Below are positions 49,811 to 56,638 of a stretch of DNA of 64,000 nucleotides, one piece after another (position 1 is the first letter of the stretch; each line of letters starts with the position of its first letter). The translations under genes and the position numbers were made by a program. The stretch is from an uncultured Christensenellaceae bacterium (GTDB lineage Bacteria > Bacillota > Clostridia > Christensenellales > Pumilibacteraceae): positions 124,001 through 188,000 of the forward strand of contig CAJUKG010000001.1 of the NCBI GenBank assembly GCA_910586925.1, given 5' to 3'. The notes beneath the pieces were generated by a model. The model saw nothing but the letters and a program-made list of their open reading frames with translations. It ran no database searches and had not been told where the DNA came from.

Positions 49811-50847
49811 ACGGCGGTAAATTTCGCAAATACGATCTTTGCGAAGCGTGTATGTTCTATCTCGGCGCGGTGGTCGTATTGCTCGCTGGACAAGCCGCGG
49901 CGGGCGTCATCGCGTACGCGCTCGGCGATAAAATAGCCGATCCCGCGGCGAACGGCGTGTTTAATACCGCGTTCATGATAGTATTGCAACTGATCTCGGC
50001 GGCGTTCATAGTCGTTTATACGCGTTGCACGAAGCGGTCGTTCAATTTTTCTTTTATAGGCGAGGGTGAAACGTCGAAAGCGAAAAATCCGCTGTATTAC
50101 GTTTTGCCGATCGTCGCGGCGATAGTGTTGATGGCGGGAATGTTCTTGCCCACGATGTGGTACGGCTATTTTACGCAATACGTATTGCGCGTGCCGCCCG
50201 AGGCGGGGCAGGTGGACATGTCGCGTCCTGCGTCCGTCGCGTGCATAGTTATAGCGTCGGTGTTTCTCGCGCCGCTGTGCGAAGAAACGATCTACCGCGG
50301 CGTGCTGTTCGGCGGACTTAAAAGCGGTCACGGGGTCGTAAAAGCGGTGCTGCTGTCCGCGCTCGCTTTTATGCTCATGCACATGAACGTGTCGCAAGTG
50401 GTGTTTCAGTTCGCGCTCGGCGTGACTTCGGCTGTCATTATGTGGGCGGGCGGACGGCTCGTTTCGTGCATAATTTTGCACGCCGCCGCAAACTCGCTCG
50501 CGCTCGTTATCGAGCTTACGCCGCTCGGCGTCGCGCTCGGCGGGTGCGTGGAATGGCTGACGCAAAACGTCGTCGCCGCAGTATTCATAACGCTCGGTTT
50601 CGCGCTCGTCGCCGCGGCATTGATGTTCGTGATAGTTAAGTTCGGCTTTATGCGCATCGGGGAAGCCGCGCGCGCCGAAGATAACGATGCGAGTGGCAAT
50701 GCGGCGGAACTCGGTCAAGCGGATGGCGAAAGAGAAGTGCTCATCGCGGATATGCGCAAGAAAGACGGAAGAATGAGATATATTATCGCCGCGTCTATTT
50801 GCGGCGTAATGCTGGTCGTGAATACGGTCGCGATCGTGTTGGGGTAG
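49804..50847 (+). CDS. CPBP family intramembrane metalloprotease (first copy)
   Basis: 347 aa with about eight membrane segments. CPBP/Abi motifs: CEETIYRGVLF (EExxxR), FMLMHMN (FxxxH) and HAAANS (HxxxN). A charged loop near residue 285-315 precedes a last membrane helix. Type II CAAX-like proteases act on membrane peptides, for example bacteriocin self-immunity or regulated proteolysis; the role here is unknown. It overlaps the MBL gene and is followed 5 bases later by a second CPBP gene. Confidence 0.88.
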   Translation: MLNGGKFRKYDLCEACMFYLGAVVVLLAGQAAAGVIAYALGDKIADPAANGVFNTAFMIVLQLISAAFIVVYTRCTKRSFNFSFIGEGETSKAKNPLYYVLPIVAAIVLMAGMFLPTMWYGYFTQYVLRVPPEAGQVDMSRPASVACIVIASVFLAPLCEETIYRGVLFGGLKSGHGVVKAVLLSALAFMLMHMNVSQVVFQFALGVTSAVIMWAGGRLVSCIILHAAANSLALVIELTPLGVALGGCVEWLTQNVVAAVFITLGFALVAAALMFVIVKFGFMRIGEAARAEDNDASGNAAELGQADGEREVLIADMRKKDGRMRYIIAASICGVMLVVNTVAIVLG

Positions 50848-50852
50848 GCGAC

Positions 50853-52004
50853 ATGGCTGACGAAAACGAACTCGAATGTGACGGCGCGGTTTTGCCTGCG
50901 ACCGAAAATAACGGCGGCGAACAAACGTCGCCGACACGAAATACCGACGGCGGGGAACGGCGATCGACGGAGTGTGTAAGCGGCGACGAAGCGAAACCTC
51001 GGCGTTCCGCTTGCGGCAACAGAGATTGGTTGTGCGTGACGCTCGTCTTGCTGTCCTGCATCGTCGGCACATTGCTCATGCGGATAATCTCGTACTTTAT
51101 GCCCGCATACTCGACGTACGGCGGATATTTGCTGTCGCAGGCGGCGTTCTCGCTTCCCGTACAGCTGTTGTTGTTTCTCGGAATTCCCTTTGCGATATAC
51201 ACATATGTCGGCAAGAGAAGCGTAAAGCAAACGCTAAAGTTCTCGTCCGCGACGCGATTCAAGCCCGAGTTCTTGCTCGCGCTTCCGCTCGGCATGGCGG
51301 TGTTTTCGGTCACTATCGGGGTGTCGTCGGGCTGGACGGGATTGCTTCGCATGACGGGTTACACGCCGAGTTCGGGTTCGCCCGATCTTCCCGATTCGTT
51401 CGTGCCCGGATATTTTGTCGCCGAAGTGCTGATGACGGCGGTGTTGCCCGCGGTGTGCGAGGAGTTCGCAATGCGCGGCGGATTGCTGTCGACCGTGCGC
51501 CGCGGCTACGGCAAGGCGGCGTGCATAATGTTTTGCGCCGTCATGTTCGGACTGTTCCACCAAAATATCAGACAGGTGTTTTACACGTCGCTGTTCGGCG
51601 CGCTCGCGGCGTTTCTCGTGTGCGAAACGGACAGCATTTTTCCCGCGGCGATCATGCATTTTACCAACAATTTTTGCAGTGTGTATTTCGACTATGCGGC
51701 GCGTTACGGATGGCTTGGAGGCGGACTTTTCGGCTGGCTCGGTGCAATGCCGGGTTGGGCGTTCTTGGCGATCATTGCCACCGTCGGACTTATAGGCGCG
51801 GCGATCGTCATTCTCATGCTGTACGTTCACGACAAAAGCGTGTTGCGGGAGCGTAAGCGGAATGCGGAGTATCGCACCGCGCCAGCAGAGGGCGAGATCG
51901 TCGTTTCTAAGCCGCGAAACGTCGAAGCTGCGGGCATCGTCGCGCTCGCGTCGATCGCGCTTATCACGACCGTTTTTACGTACGTATGGGGATTTTTATA
52001 TTAG
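50853..52004 (+). CDS. CPBP family intramembrane metalloprotease (second copy)
   Basis: 383 aa. A ~55-residue hydrophilic N-terminus (ENELECDGAVLPATENNGGE, then basic) precedes about eight membrane helices. Motifs: CEEFAMRGGLL, FGLFHQN and HFTNNF. It is a diverged tandem paralogue of the preceding gene (similar layout, low identity by eye). A ~40-residue cytoplasmic loop (RERKRNAEYRTAPAEGE) precedes the final helix. RlmH starts 7 bases after its stop, so the MBL-CPBP-CPBP-RlmH genes are one probable operon. Confidence 0.88.
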   Translation: MADENELECDGAVLPATENNGGEQTSPTRNTDGGERRSTECVSGDEAKPRRSACGNRDWLCVTLVLLSCIVGTLLMRIISYFMPAYSTYGGYLLSQAAFSLPVQLLLFLGIPFAIYTYVGKRSVKQTLKFSSATRFKPEFLLALPLGMAVFSVTIGVSSGWTGLLRMTGYTPSSGSPDLPDSFVPGYFVAEVLMTAVLPAVCEEFAMRGGLLSTVRRGYGKAACIMFCAVMFGLFHQNIRQVFYTSLFGALAAFLVCETDSIFPAAIMHFTNNFCSVYFDYAARYGWLGGGLFGWLGAMPGWAFLAIIATVGLIGAAIVILMLYVHDKSVLRERKRNAEYRTAPAEGEIVVSKPRNVEAAGIVALASIALITTVFTYVWGFLY

Positions 52005-52011
52005 GTGCGAT

Positions 52012-52449
52012 ATGAAGAAGATCAAGGTTTTATGCGTGGGCAAAGCGAGCAAAGATTTTTGCCGCGACGGTTGCAACGAGTATCTGAAAAGGCTCAAAGG
52101 ATTTTACGACGTGACGGTATCGGAGATCCCCGAGCAACCGACGCTCAAAAAAGAATGTGACGAACTGCTTCGCAGAATGTCGGGGTGCTCGGTGCTCATG
52201 GATGTGAAAGGGAAGGCGGTGAGTTCGGAGGAGCTTGCCGACATGGTCAAGACCGAACACGAACGCGGCGACGAGTTGACTTTCGTTATCGGCGGCGCGT
52301 CGGGAGTGGACGAGCGCGTGCGGGCGGCGGCGAAACACCGCGTGTCGTTCGGCGCGGTCACATACCCGCATCAGCTTGTGCGCGTACTGCTTTTGGAGCA
52401 GCTCTACCGTGCCGCGACTATAATAAACCGTATTCCTTACCATAAATAG
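52012..52449 (+). CDS. rlmH: 23S rRNA (pseudouridine1915-N3)-methyltransferase RlmH
   Basis: 145 aa, standard SPOUT-class length. FVIGGASGVD is the knotted SAM-binding loop and PHQLVRVLLLEQLYRAATI with final YHK the C-terminal signature. It methylates pseudouridine 1915 of helix 69 in 70S ribosomes. ATG 52012 is preceded by taggtg. In Bacillota rlmH commonly sits downstream of yycJ/walJ, consistent with the MBL gene here. Confidence 0.96.
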   Translation: MKKIKVLCVGKASKDFCRDGCNEYLKRLKGFYDVTVSEIPEQPTLKKECDELLRRMSGCSVLMDVKGKAVSSEELADMVKTEHERGDELTFVIGGASGVDERVRAAAKHRVSFGAVTYPHQLVRVLLLEQLYRAATIINRIPYHK

Positions 52450-52498
52450 CCGCATGCGAAAATAGGAGCCGACACGGTCGGAGCATGTAATAACGGCA

Positions 52499-52504
52499 TA
52501 TAAT
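52499..52504 (+). promoter_or_regulatory. -10 box of the M14 peptidase gene, leaderless geometry
   Basis: Perfect TATAAT followed by 6 nt and ATG 52511; no convincing -35 box. A 5-bp inverted repeat ccgac-acg-gtcgg lies just upstream (52469-52481). Confidence 0.55.
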
Positions 52505-52510
52505 AACGGT

Positions 52511-53305
52511 ATGGATATTTACGGTACGGTCAAGGCGCGTCTCGGCGGCGACGGGTTTTCCATCGGTAAAAGCGAGTTCGGGCGCGACATACTTTGCGTT
52601 CATCGCGGGTCGAGCGGCGGCAGACAGATCATAGTGACGGCGGGGATACACGCGCGGGAATGTTATACCGCGCTCGTGCCTCTCCGTCAGCTCCAAACGT
52701 TCACAGGCGTCGGCGGCGTATACTTCGTGCCGCTCGTCAACCCCGACGGCGCGGCGTTTTTCGAGAACGGCGACACGGCGGGAAGCGAGTTTTTGGAGCG
52801 CATGAAACCGCTTCGGCGGGAGTGGAAAAGCAACGGCAGGGGCGTGGACCTCAACTGCAATTTCGACGCGAATTGGGGTACGGGCGACGGCAATACGACC
52901 GTTCGCGGCAGTCACGGCTGCATAGGCGATCGCCCGACGAGCGAAGCGGAAGTGCGTGCGCTGTGCGATTTCACGTGGCAAGTCGCTCCCGCAATGACGA
53001 TAAGCTATCACTGCATGGGCGGCGAGCTGTACTGGGAATTTTTCCAAAGCGGCGAAAATCGCAAGCGCGACAAAAAGCTCGCGAGCGAGATCGCGAGGCA
53101 TATCGGCGTAAAACGCGTGGACGGAGATCTGGGTTCGGCGGGCGGATATAAAGATTGGTGCGTCATGAAGCTCGGCATACCCGCCGTGACGATAGAGCTT
53201 ATAAAGCACGGAAGTCACCCGTTCGGACCGGACGATTACGCGGCGGACGTCGAGGCGAATCGAGATCTCCCGGGGTACGTGCTGTCGCTTCTCGGCGAGA
53301 AATAG
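52511..53305 (+). CDS. M14 family zinc carboxypeptidase
   Basis: 264 aa catalytic domain without signal peptide. Zinc ligands His47 and Glu50 in GIHARE, and the later His in ISYHCMGG; the general base Glu is in VTIELIKHG. NPDG and GVDLNCNFDANW mark the substrate pocket; the usual Arg of the LNRNF motif is Cys here, so the carboxylate contact differs. Probably cleaves cell-wall or other small peptides in the cytoplasm. A TATAAT ends 6 nt before the ATG, no ribosome site. Confidence 0.88.
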   Translation: MDIYGTVKARLGGDGFSIGKSEFGRDILCVHRGSSGGRQIIVTAGIHARECYTALVPLRQLQTFTGVGGVYFVPLVNPDGAAFFENGDTAGSEFLERMKPLRREWKSNGRGVDLNCNFDANWGTGDGNTTVRGSHGCIGDRPTSEAEVRALCDFTWQVAPAMTISYHCMGGELYWEFFQSGENRKRDKKLASEIARHIGVKRVDGDLGSAGGYKDWCVMKLGIPAVTIELIKHGSHPFGPDDYAADVEANRDLPGYVLSLLGEK

Positions 53306-53329
53306 AGATATATACGAAAAGAGGTCGTT

Positions 53330-53812
53330 ATGGACGAAAATACCCAAAGAGATATCAAGTTTATGCGTGCGGCGATCGCCGCGCTCGAAAAATGCCCGGA
53401 ATGCGAAGTTCCGATCGCGGCTGTTGTCGTCGCGGGCGACGAGATAGTCGGGGTAGGCGTCAATCGTCGCGAGGTCGATAACGACCCCACCGCGCACGCC
53501 GAAGTGGTAGCCATACGCGACGCGGCAAAGCGGCTCGGCAGGTGGAATCTTTCGGAGTGCGAGCTGTTCGTTACGCTCGAGCCGTGCGTCATGTGCGGCG
53601 GCGCGATCGTGTATTCGCGCATCAGGCGCGTTGTGTTCGGCGCGTGGGACAAGCGTTTCGGCGGTTGCGGCTCGGTGCTTAACGTAGTGCAAAACGAAAA
53701 CTTAAACCACCGCGCGGAAATAAAAGGCGGCGTGCTCGAAAGCGAATGTCTGCAACCGATACAGGCGTTTTTCAAAGCCCGCCGCGCGAAGAATAAAACG
53801 GAAAACGGATAA
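53330..53812 (+). CDS. tadA: tRNA-specific adenosine deaminase TadA
   Basis: 160 aa zinc deaminase that converts A34 to inosine in tRNA-Arg(ACG). The metal site is HAEVVA plus EPCVMCGGAI; PIAAVVV and SRIRRVVFGAWD are conserved supports. Start supported by aaaagagg. Downstream, a 117-bp spacer holds the repeat-bearing promoter of the next gene. Confidence 0.95.
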   Translation: MDENTQRDIKFMRAAIAALEKCPECEVPIAAVVVAGDEIVGVGVNRREVDNDPTAHAEVVAIRDAAKRLGRWNLSECELFVTLEPCVMCGGAIVYSRIRRVVFGAWDKRFGGCGSVLNVVQNENLNHRAEIKGGVLESECLQPIQAFFKARRAKNKTENG

Positions 53813-53827
53813 ATAGCGGTCGCAAAA

Positions 53828-53860
53828 TTAGAATAACGTTAGAAATATGTTAGAATATGC
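53828..53860 (+). promoter_or_regulatory. Three 11-bp direct repeats upstream of a strong promoter
   Basis: TTAGAATAACG (53828), TTAGAAATATG (53839) and TTAGAATATGC (53850) follow one another at exactly 11 bp, one helical turn, ending 8 bp before the TTGACA at 53869. This looks like an activator or repressor array. Confidence 0.65.
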
Positions 53861-53868
53861 CGTGCGCA

Positions 53869-53897
53869 TTGACAAAACGCCCGAATAAGGGTATAAT
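53869..53897 (+). promoter_or_regulatory. Perfect consensus promoter of the 97-aa membrane protein gene
   Basis: TTGACA (53869-53874), 17-bp spacer, TATAAT (53892-53897). Leader ~26 nt with ribosome site ggaggcg. Confidence 0.92.
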
Positions 53898-53929
53898 AAT
53901 AATCGAAGATCGCAGGCGCGGAGGCGAGT

Positions 53930-54223
53930 ATGATAGCAGGAAGGCTGATCAATAAAGTAATAAATATTTTTACGGGTCTGTTCGGGATAGCCACGCTCAT
54001 ACTCATGCTTATAATATACATCAATAACGGATTGGGTAATTTTATTCCCAATGACACTATCATGCATATAAGCGTCGCCCGCGACTATACGACGCTTGCG
54101 ACGGTGTTCTGTGCGGGCGTGGAATTTACGTTAAAACGCAACGTCATTCTCGCTATCGTGTTTGCGGGTATAGTCGTCGCGGTCGCCGTGTTCATGTTAT
54201 ATACCGATTTAGCGGCGGTATAA
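53930..54223 (+). CDS. Small membrane protein (97 aa), unknown
   Basis: Not recognised. Two to three membrane helices: ~10-31 (NIFTGLFGIATLILMLIIYI), a weak one around 55-66, and ~71-92 (VILAIVFAGIVVAVAVFMLY). The middle loop contains NDTIMHISVARDY. Strong ribosome site and the best promoter in the window, preceded by phased repeats. Its position next to the LytTR two-component genes, plus this controlled promoter, makes it a likely target of that system (inference). A terminator follows. Confidence 0.7.
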   Translation: MIAGRLINKVINIFTGLFGIATLILMLIIYINNGLGNFIPNDTIMHISVARDYTTLATVFCAGVEFTLKRNVILAIVFAGIVVAVAVFMLYTDLAAV

Positions 54224-54243
54224 ATACTATTCCAATTCAAAAC

Positions 54244-54269
54244 ACACCTCGAGATCCGAGGTGTTTTTT
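54244..54269 (+). terminator. Terminator after the small membrane protein gene
   Basis: 8-bp stem acacctcg/cgaggtgt with 5-nt loop followed by six Ts. Confidence 0.9.
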
Positions 54270-54295
54270 GTGTCGCGACTATTTTTCAAAACCGC

Positions 54296-54324
54296 TTGAT
54301 ATGCGATCGGAAATGTGATACAAT
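54296..54324 (+). promoter_or_regulatory. Promoter of the LytTR two-component operon
   Basis: TTGATA (54296-54301), 17-bp spacer, TACAAT (54319-54324). Leader ~36 nt. Confidence 0.8.
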
Positions 54325-54365
54325 ATAAAAAAGGGAGTACATTTCCCGTTTTGACGGAGAGTCGG

Positions 54366-55079
54366 GTGATAAACGTAGCTATTGTAGATGACGAAAAAAA
54401 GACGCGCGACGAGCTGACGCTGTACTTTAACGATTATTCGCGGGTCAAGCGCGAGGAGTTTCATACTGTCGCGTTCGACAGTTCGATCGCGTTTTTGAGC
54501 GAGTATAAAGCGAATTACGATCTCGTGCTCATGGATATAGACATGCCCAACTTGAACGGCATGGACGCGGCGCGGCGGCTTCGCGCGCTCGATAAGTCGG
54601 TCACTTTGATATTCGTCACCAACATGGCGCAGTTCGCCGTCGAGGGGTACGAAGTGAATGCGTTCGATTATATCGTCAAGCCCGTTTCGTCCTACGATTT
54701 TTCGCTAAAGCTCGACCGCGCGCTCGAACGCATAAAAAGCGAGAGCGACGTCAAAATCAAAATTACCGTCGGCTATGCCGTCAAGATCTTCACTCCCGCC
54801 GAAATCAAGTACGTAGAAGTGACGGGGCACAAGCTCATCTACCACACCGTCGAGGGGGATTTCCAAACAACGGGAACGCTGCGCGAGCTTGAAGGCAAAC
54901 TCGTTTCCGCGGGGTTCGGAAAGTGCAACAGCTGTTATCTCGTAAACCTTCGGCACGTCAAAGGCGTGGACGGACAAACCGTCGACGTCGCGGGCGACAA
55001 ACTGCAGATCTCTTTCCCCAAGCGCAAAGACTTTATAAGACAGCTCAACGATTATCTCGGAAGCGGTGGCGGGCAGTAA
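54366..55079 (+). CDS. LytTR-family response regulator
   Basis: 237 aa. Receiver domain 1-120: acidic pocket VDDEKK, phosphoacceptor Asp57 in LVLMDIDMPNLNG, and the conserved Lys in YIVKPVS. LytTR DNA-binding domain ~140-237 (VKIFTPAEIKYVEVTGHKLIYHT, CYLVNLRHVKGV). The start is GTG 54366 with ggagag 6 bases upstream; an upstream GTG (54315) lies inside the promoter. The kinase gene follows after 33 bases. LytTR proteins bind direct repeats, and such repeats occur 0.5 kb upstream. Confidence 0.92.
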   Translation: MINVAIVDDEKKTRDELTLYFNDYSRVKREEFHTVAFDSSIAFLSEYKANYDLVLMDIDMPNLNGMDAARRLRALDKSVTLIFVTNMAQFAVEGYEVNAFDYIVKPVSSYDFSLKLDRALERIKSESDVKIKITVGYAVKIFTPAEIKYVEVTGHKLIYHTVEGDFQTTGTLRELEGKLVSAGFGKCNSCYLVNLRHVKGVDGQTVDVAGDKLQISFPKRKDFIRQLNDYLGSGGGQ

Positions 55080-55112
55080 TTTTTGCCCACCCCAAAAAGG
55101 ACAGGCATTTTA

Positions 55113-56435
55113 ATGACGCAGTTGGAATTTTACAAGTCGTTTCAGTTCGTTATCGAGCTGATTGTCGCCGAAACGCTGTTTACGTTCAAGCTCGAACGCA
55201 GACGGCTGTTTTGGGTGCGGCTTCCGCTGTGCGTCGCGGCAGTGCTTCTGATTTCGTGGCTGTTCCCGATCCCGACCACGAACGCGCTGTACATGTCGTT
55301 CATGTTCTTTTGCATATTTTTGTCGACGGTGCTTGCGGGGTTCGTACTGTTCAAAGAAAGCCCGCTCAAAATCATTTACAGTATGGTCGCGGCGTATACC
55401 GTTCAACACCTCGCGTACGAGGGCTACAACATCGTACAAACGCTTATGGGCAGAGCGAATGCGGGGTTTTACGGCGACGACGAGTTCAAGCTGTTCCCAA
55501 ATCCGTTGTTCGGCGTGTTGTACTTTTGTATATTTTTGGTCGTGTACTTTTTTGCGACGGTGCTTCTCGGTCGGAAAATCGAGCGCGGCGAAAAACTTCG
55601 TATATCAAGCAGCTATATCTTCGTGTTCGCGATACTGATTTTCGCGGTGGATATAATTCTGAACGCTGTGGTCGTGTACCACATAGCTCCGCTCGGCAAC
55701 AAACTGTATCTTTCGATCGTCGGCGTTTACAATATAGTATGCTGTATAGTGGTGCTTCTTCTGATGTTCGAGGTGAGTAAAAGATACAGGTTGCAAGACG
55801 CGCTTCACGCCGTAAATCTTTTGCGCCGTCACGAGCGCGAACAGTACCGCGAGTCCAAAGAGAACATCGCGCTCATAAACATGAAGTGTCACGACCTTAA
55901 ACACCAAGTGCGCGACATAGGCACCAAGAGCGCGTTAAGCGAAGACGCGGTCAAAGAAATAGAAAACCTCATTCAGATATACGACGCGGCTTTGCGTACG
56001 GGTAACGAGGCACTCGACGTCATTATCACCGAGAAAATGCTTTCGTGCAACAAGAACGGCATAAAACTCTCGTGCATAGTCGACGGCAAAAGTTTGAGTT
56101 TTATGCGCGAGGACGACATATATTCGTTGTTCGGCAACCTTATCGACAACGCCGTCGATGCGGTGCTTTCTCTCGAAGAAAGCAAGCGGGTCATTTCGCT
56201 CAAAGTGCGCGAAGTGGGCACGATGCTGTCCGTCAACGTGCATAATTATTACGAGCATAAAATAGAGTTCGAGGACGGCTTGCCCGTCACTACAAAACAG
56301 GATAAAGCGTATCACGGTTACGGCATGAAAAGCGTCAAGTATATCTGCAACAAGTACGGCGGCGACCTGTCTATTATGGCGGCGGACAACGTGTTCAACA
56401 TAAACATTCTCTTTCCCGTCAACGTCAGCCGATAA
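55113..56435 (+). CDS. GHKL-type sensor histidine kinase
   Basis: 440 aa, AgrC/NatK-like. About six membrane helices occupy residues 1-205; a coiled segment follows (RYRLQDALHAVNLLRRHERE). The phosphorylated His is in NMKCHDLKHQVRDIG; NLIDNAVDAVLSLE is the N-box and HGYGMKSVKYICNKYGGDL the G-box. It senses an unknown, probably peptide-like or membrane signal and should phosphorylate the LytTR regulator next to it. ATG 55113 has only a distant aagg, so coupling to the regulator gene is likely. Confidence 0.9.
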   Translation: MTQLEFYKSFQFVIELIVAETLFTFKLERRRLFWVRLPLCVAAVLLISWLFPIPTTNALYMSFMFFCIFLSTVLAGFVLFKESPLKIIYSMVAAYTVQHLAYEGYNIVQTLMGRANAGFYGDDEFKLFPNPLFGVLYFCIFLVVYFFATVLLGRKIERGEKLRISSSYIFVFAILIFAVDIILNAVVVYHIAPLGNKLYLSIVGVYNIVCCIVVLLLMFEVSKRYRLQDALHAVNLLRRHEREQYRESKENIALINMKCHDLKHQVRDIGTKSALSEDAVKEIENLIQIYDAALRTGNEALDVIITEKMLSCNKNGIKLSCIVDGKSLSFMREDDIYSLFGNLIDNAVDAVLSLEESKRVISLKVREVGTMLSVNVHNYYEHKIEFEDGLPVTTKQDKAYHGYGMKSVKYICNKYGGDLSIMAADNVFNINILFPVNVSR

Positions 56436-56452
56436 ACTCAATGTAAAATTCG

Positions 56453-56477
56453 ACTCGCGCACCGTCGCGGGTTTTTT
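56453..56477 (+). terminator. Terminator of the two-component operon
   Basis: 7-bp stem actcgcg/cgcgggt (one G-T pair), 6-nt loop, six Ts. Confidence 0.88.
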
Positions 56478-56554
56478 CTTGGCGATAAAAACACGGCGGT
56501 CGCGCCGCCGAGAAAAGATTATGCAGTCAAAACATAAGTTTAGGAATAACCGTA

Positions 56555-56582
56555 TTGTCAGATATTATTAAAATGTTATAAT
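56555..56582 (+). promoter_or_regulatory. Promoter of the carbohydrate lipoprotein-GH3 operon
   Basis: TTGTCA (56555-56560), 16-bp spacer, TATAAT (56577-56582). Upstream, TTTAGGAATAACCG (56540-56553) resembles one unit of the 11-bp repeats at 53828. Confidence 0.7.
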
Positions 56583-56586
56583 CGTG

Positions 56587-56618
56587 GAGCAAGTGCGGTT
56601 TAAGCCGCGCGGCTGCTC
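56587..56618 (+). other. Hairpin in the 5' leader of the lipoprotein-GH3 operon
   Basis: gagca (56587-56591) pairs with tgctc (56614-56618); inside, gcgg/ccgc or the 12-bp palindrome agccgcgcggct (56603-56614) can pair, so two alternative folds exist. The aaggagg ribosome site is 8 bases downstream. Confidence 0.5.
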
Positions 56619-56638
56619 ACAATACAAGGAGGTTTATG

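Noticed and set aside
53930..56435. Agr-type quorum-sensing locus (small membrane protein, kinase, LytTR regulator)
   Set aside because: The 97-aa protein lacks AgrB/AgrD features (no Cys protease motif, no peptide precursor), so a true agr system is not supported, although a related signalling arrangement remains possible.
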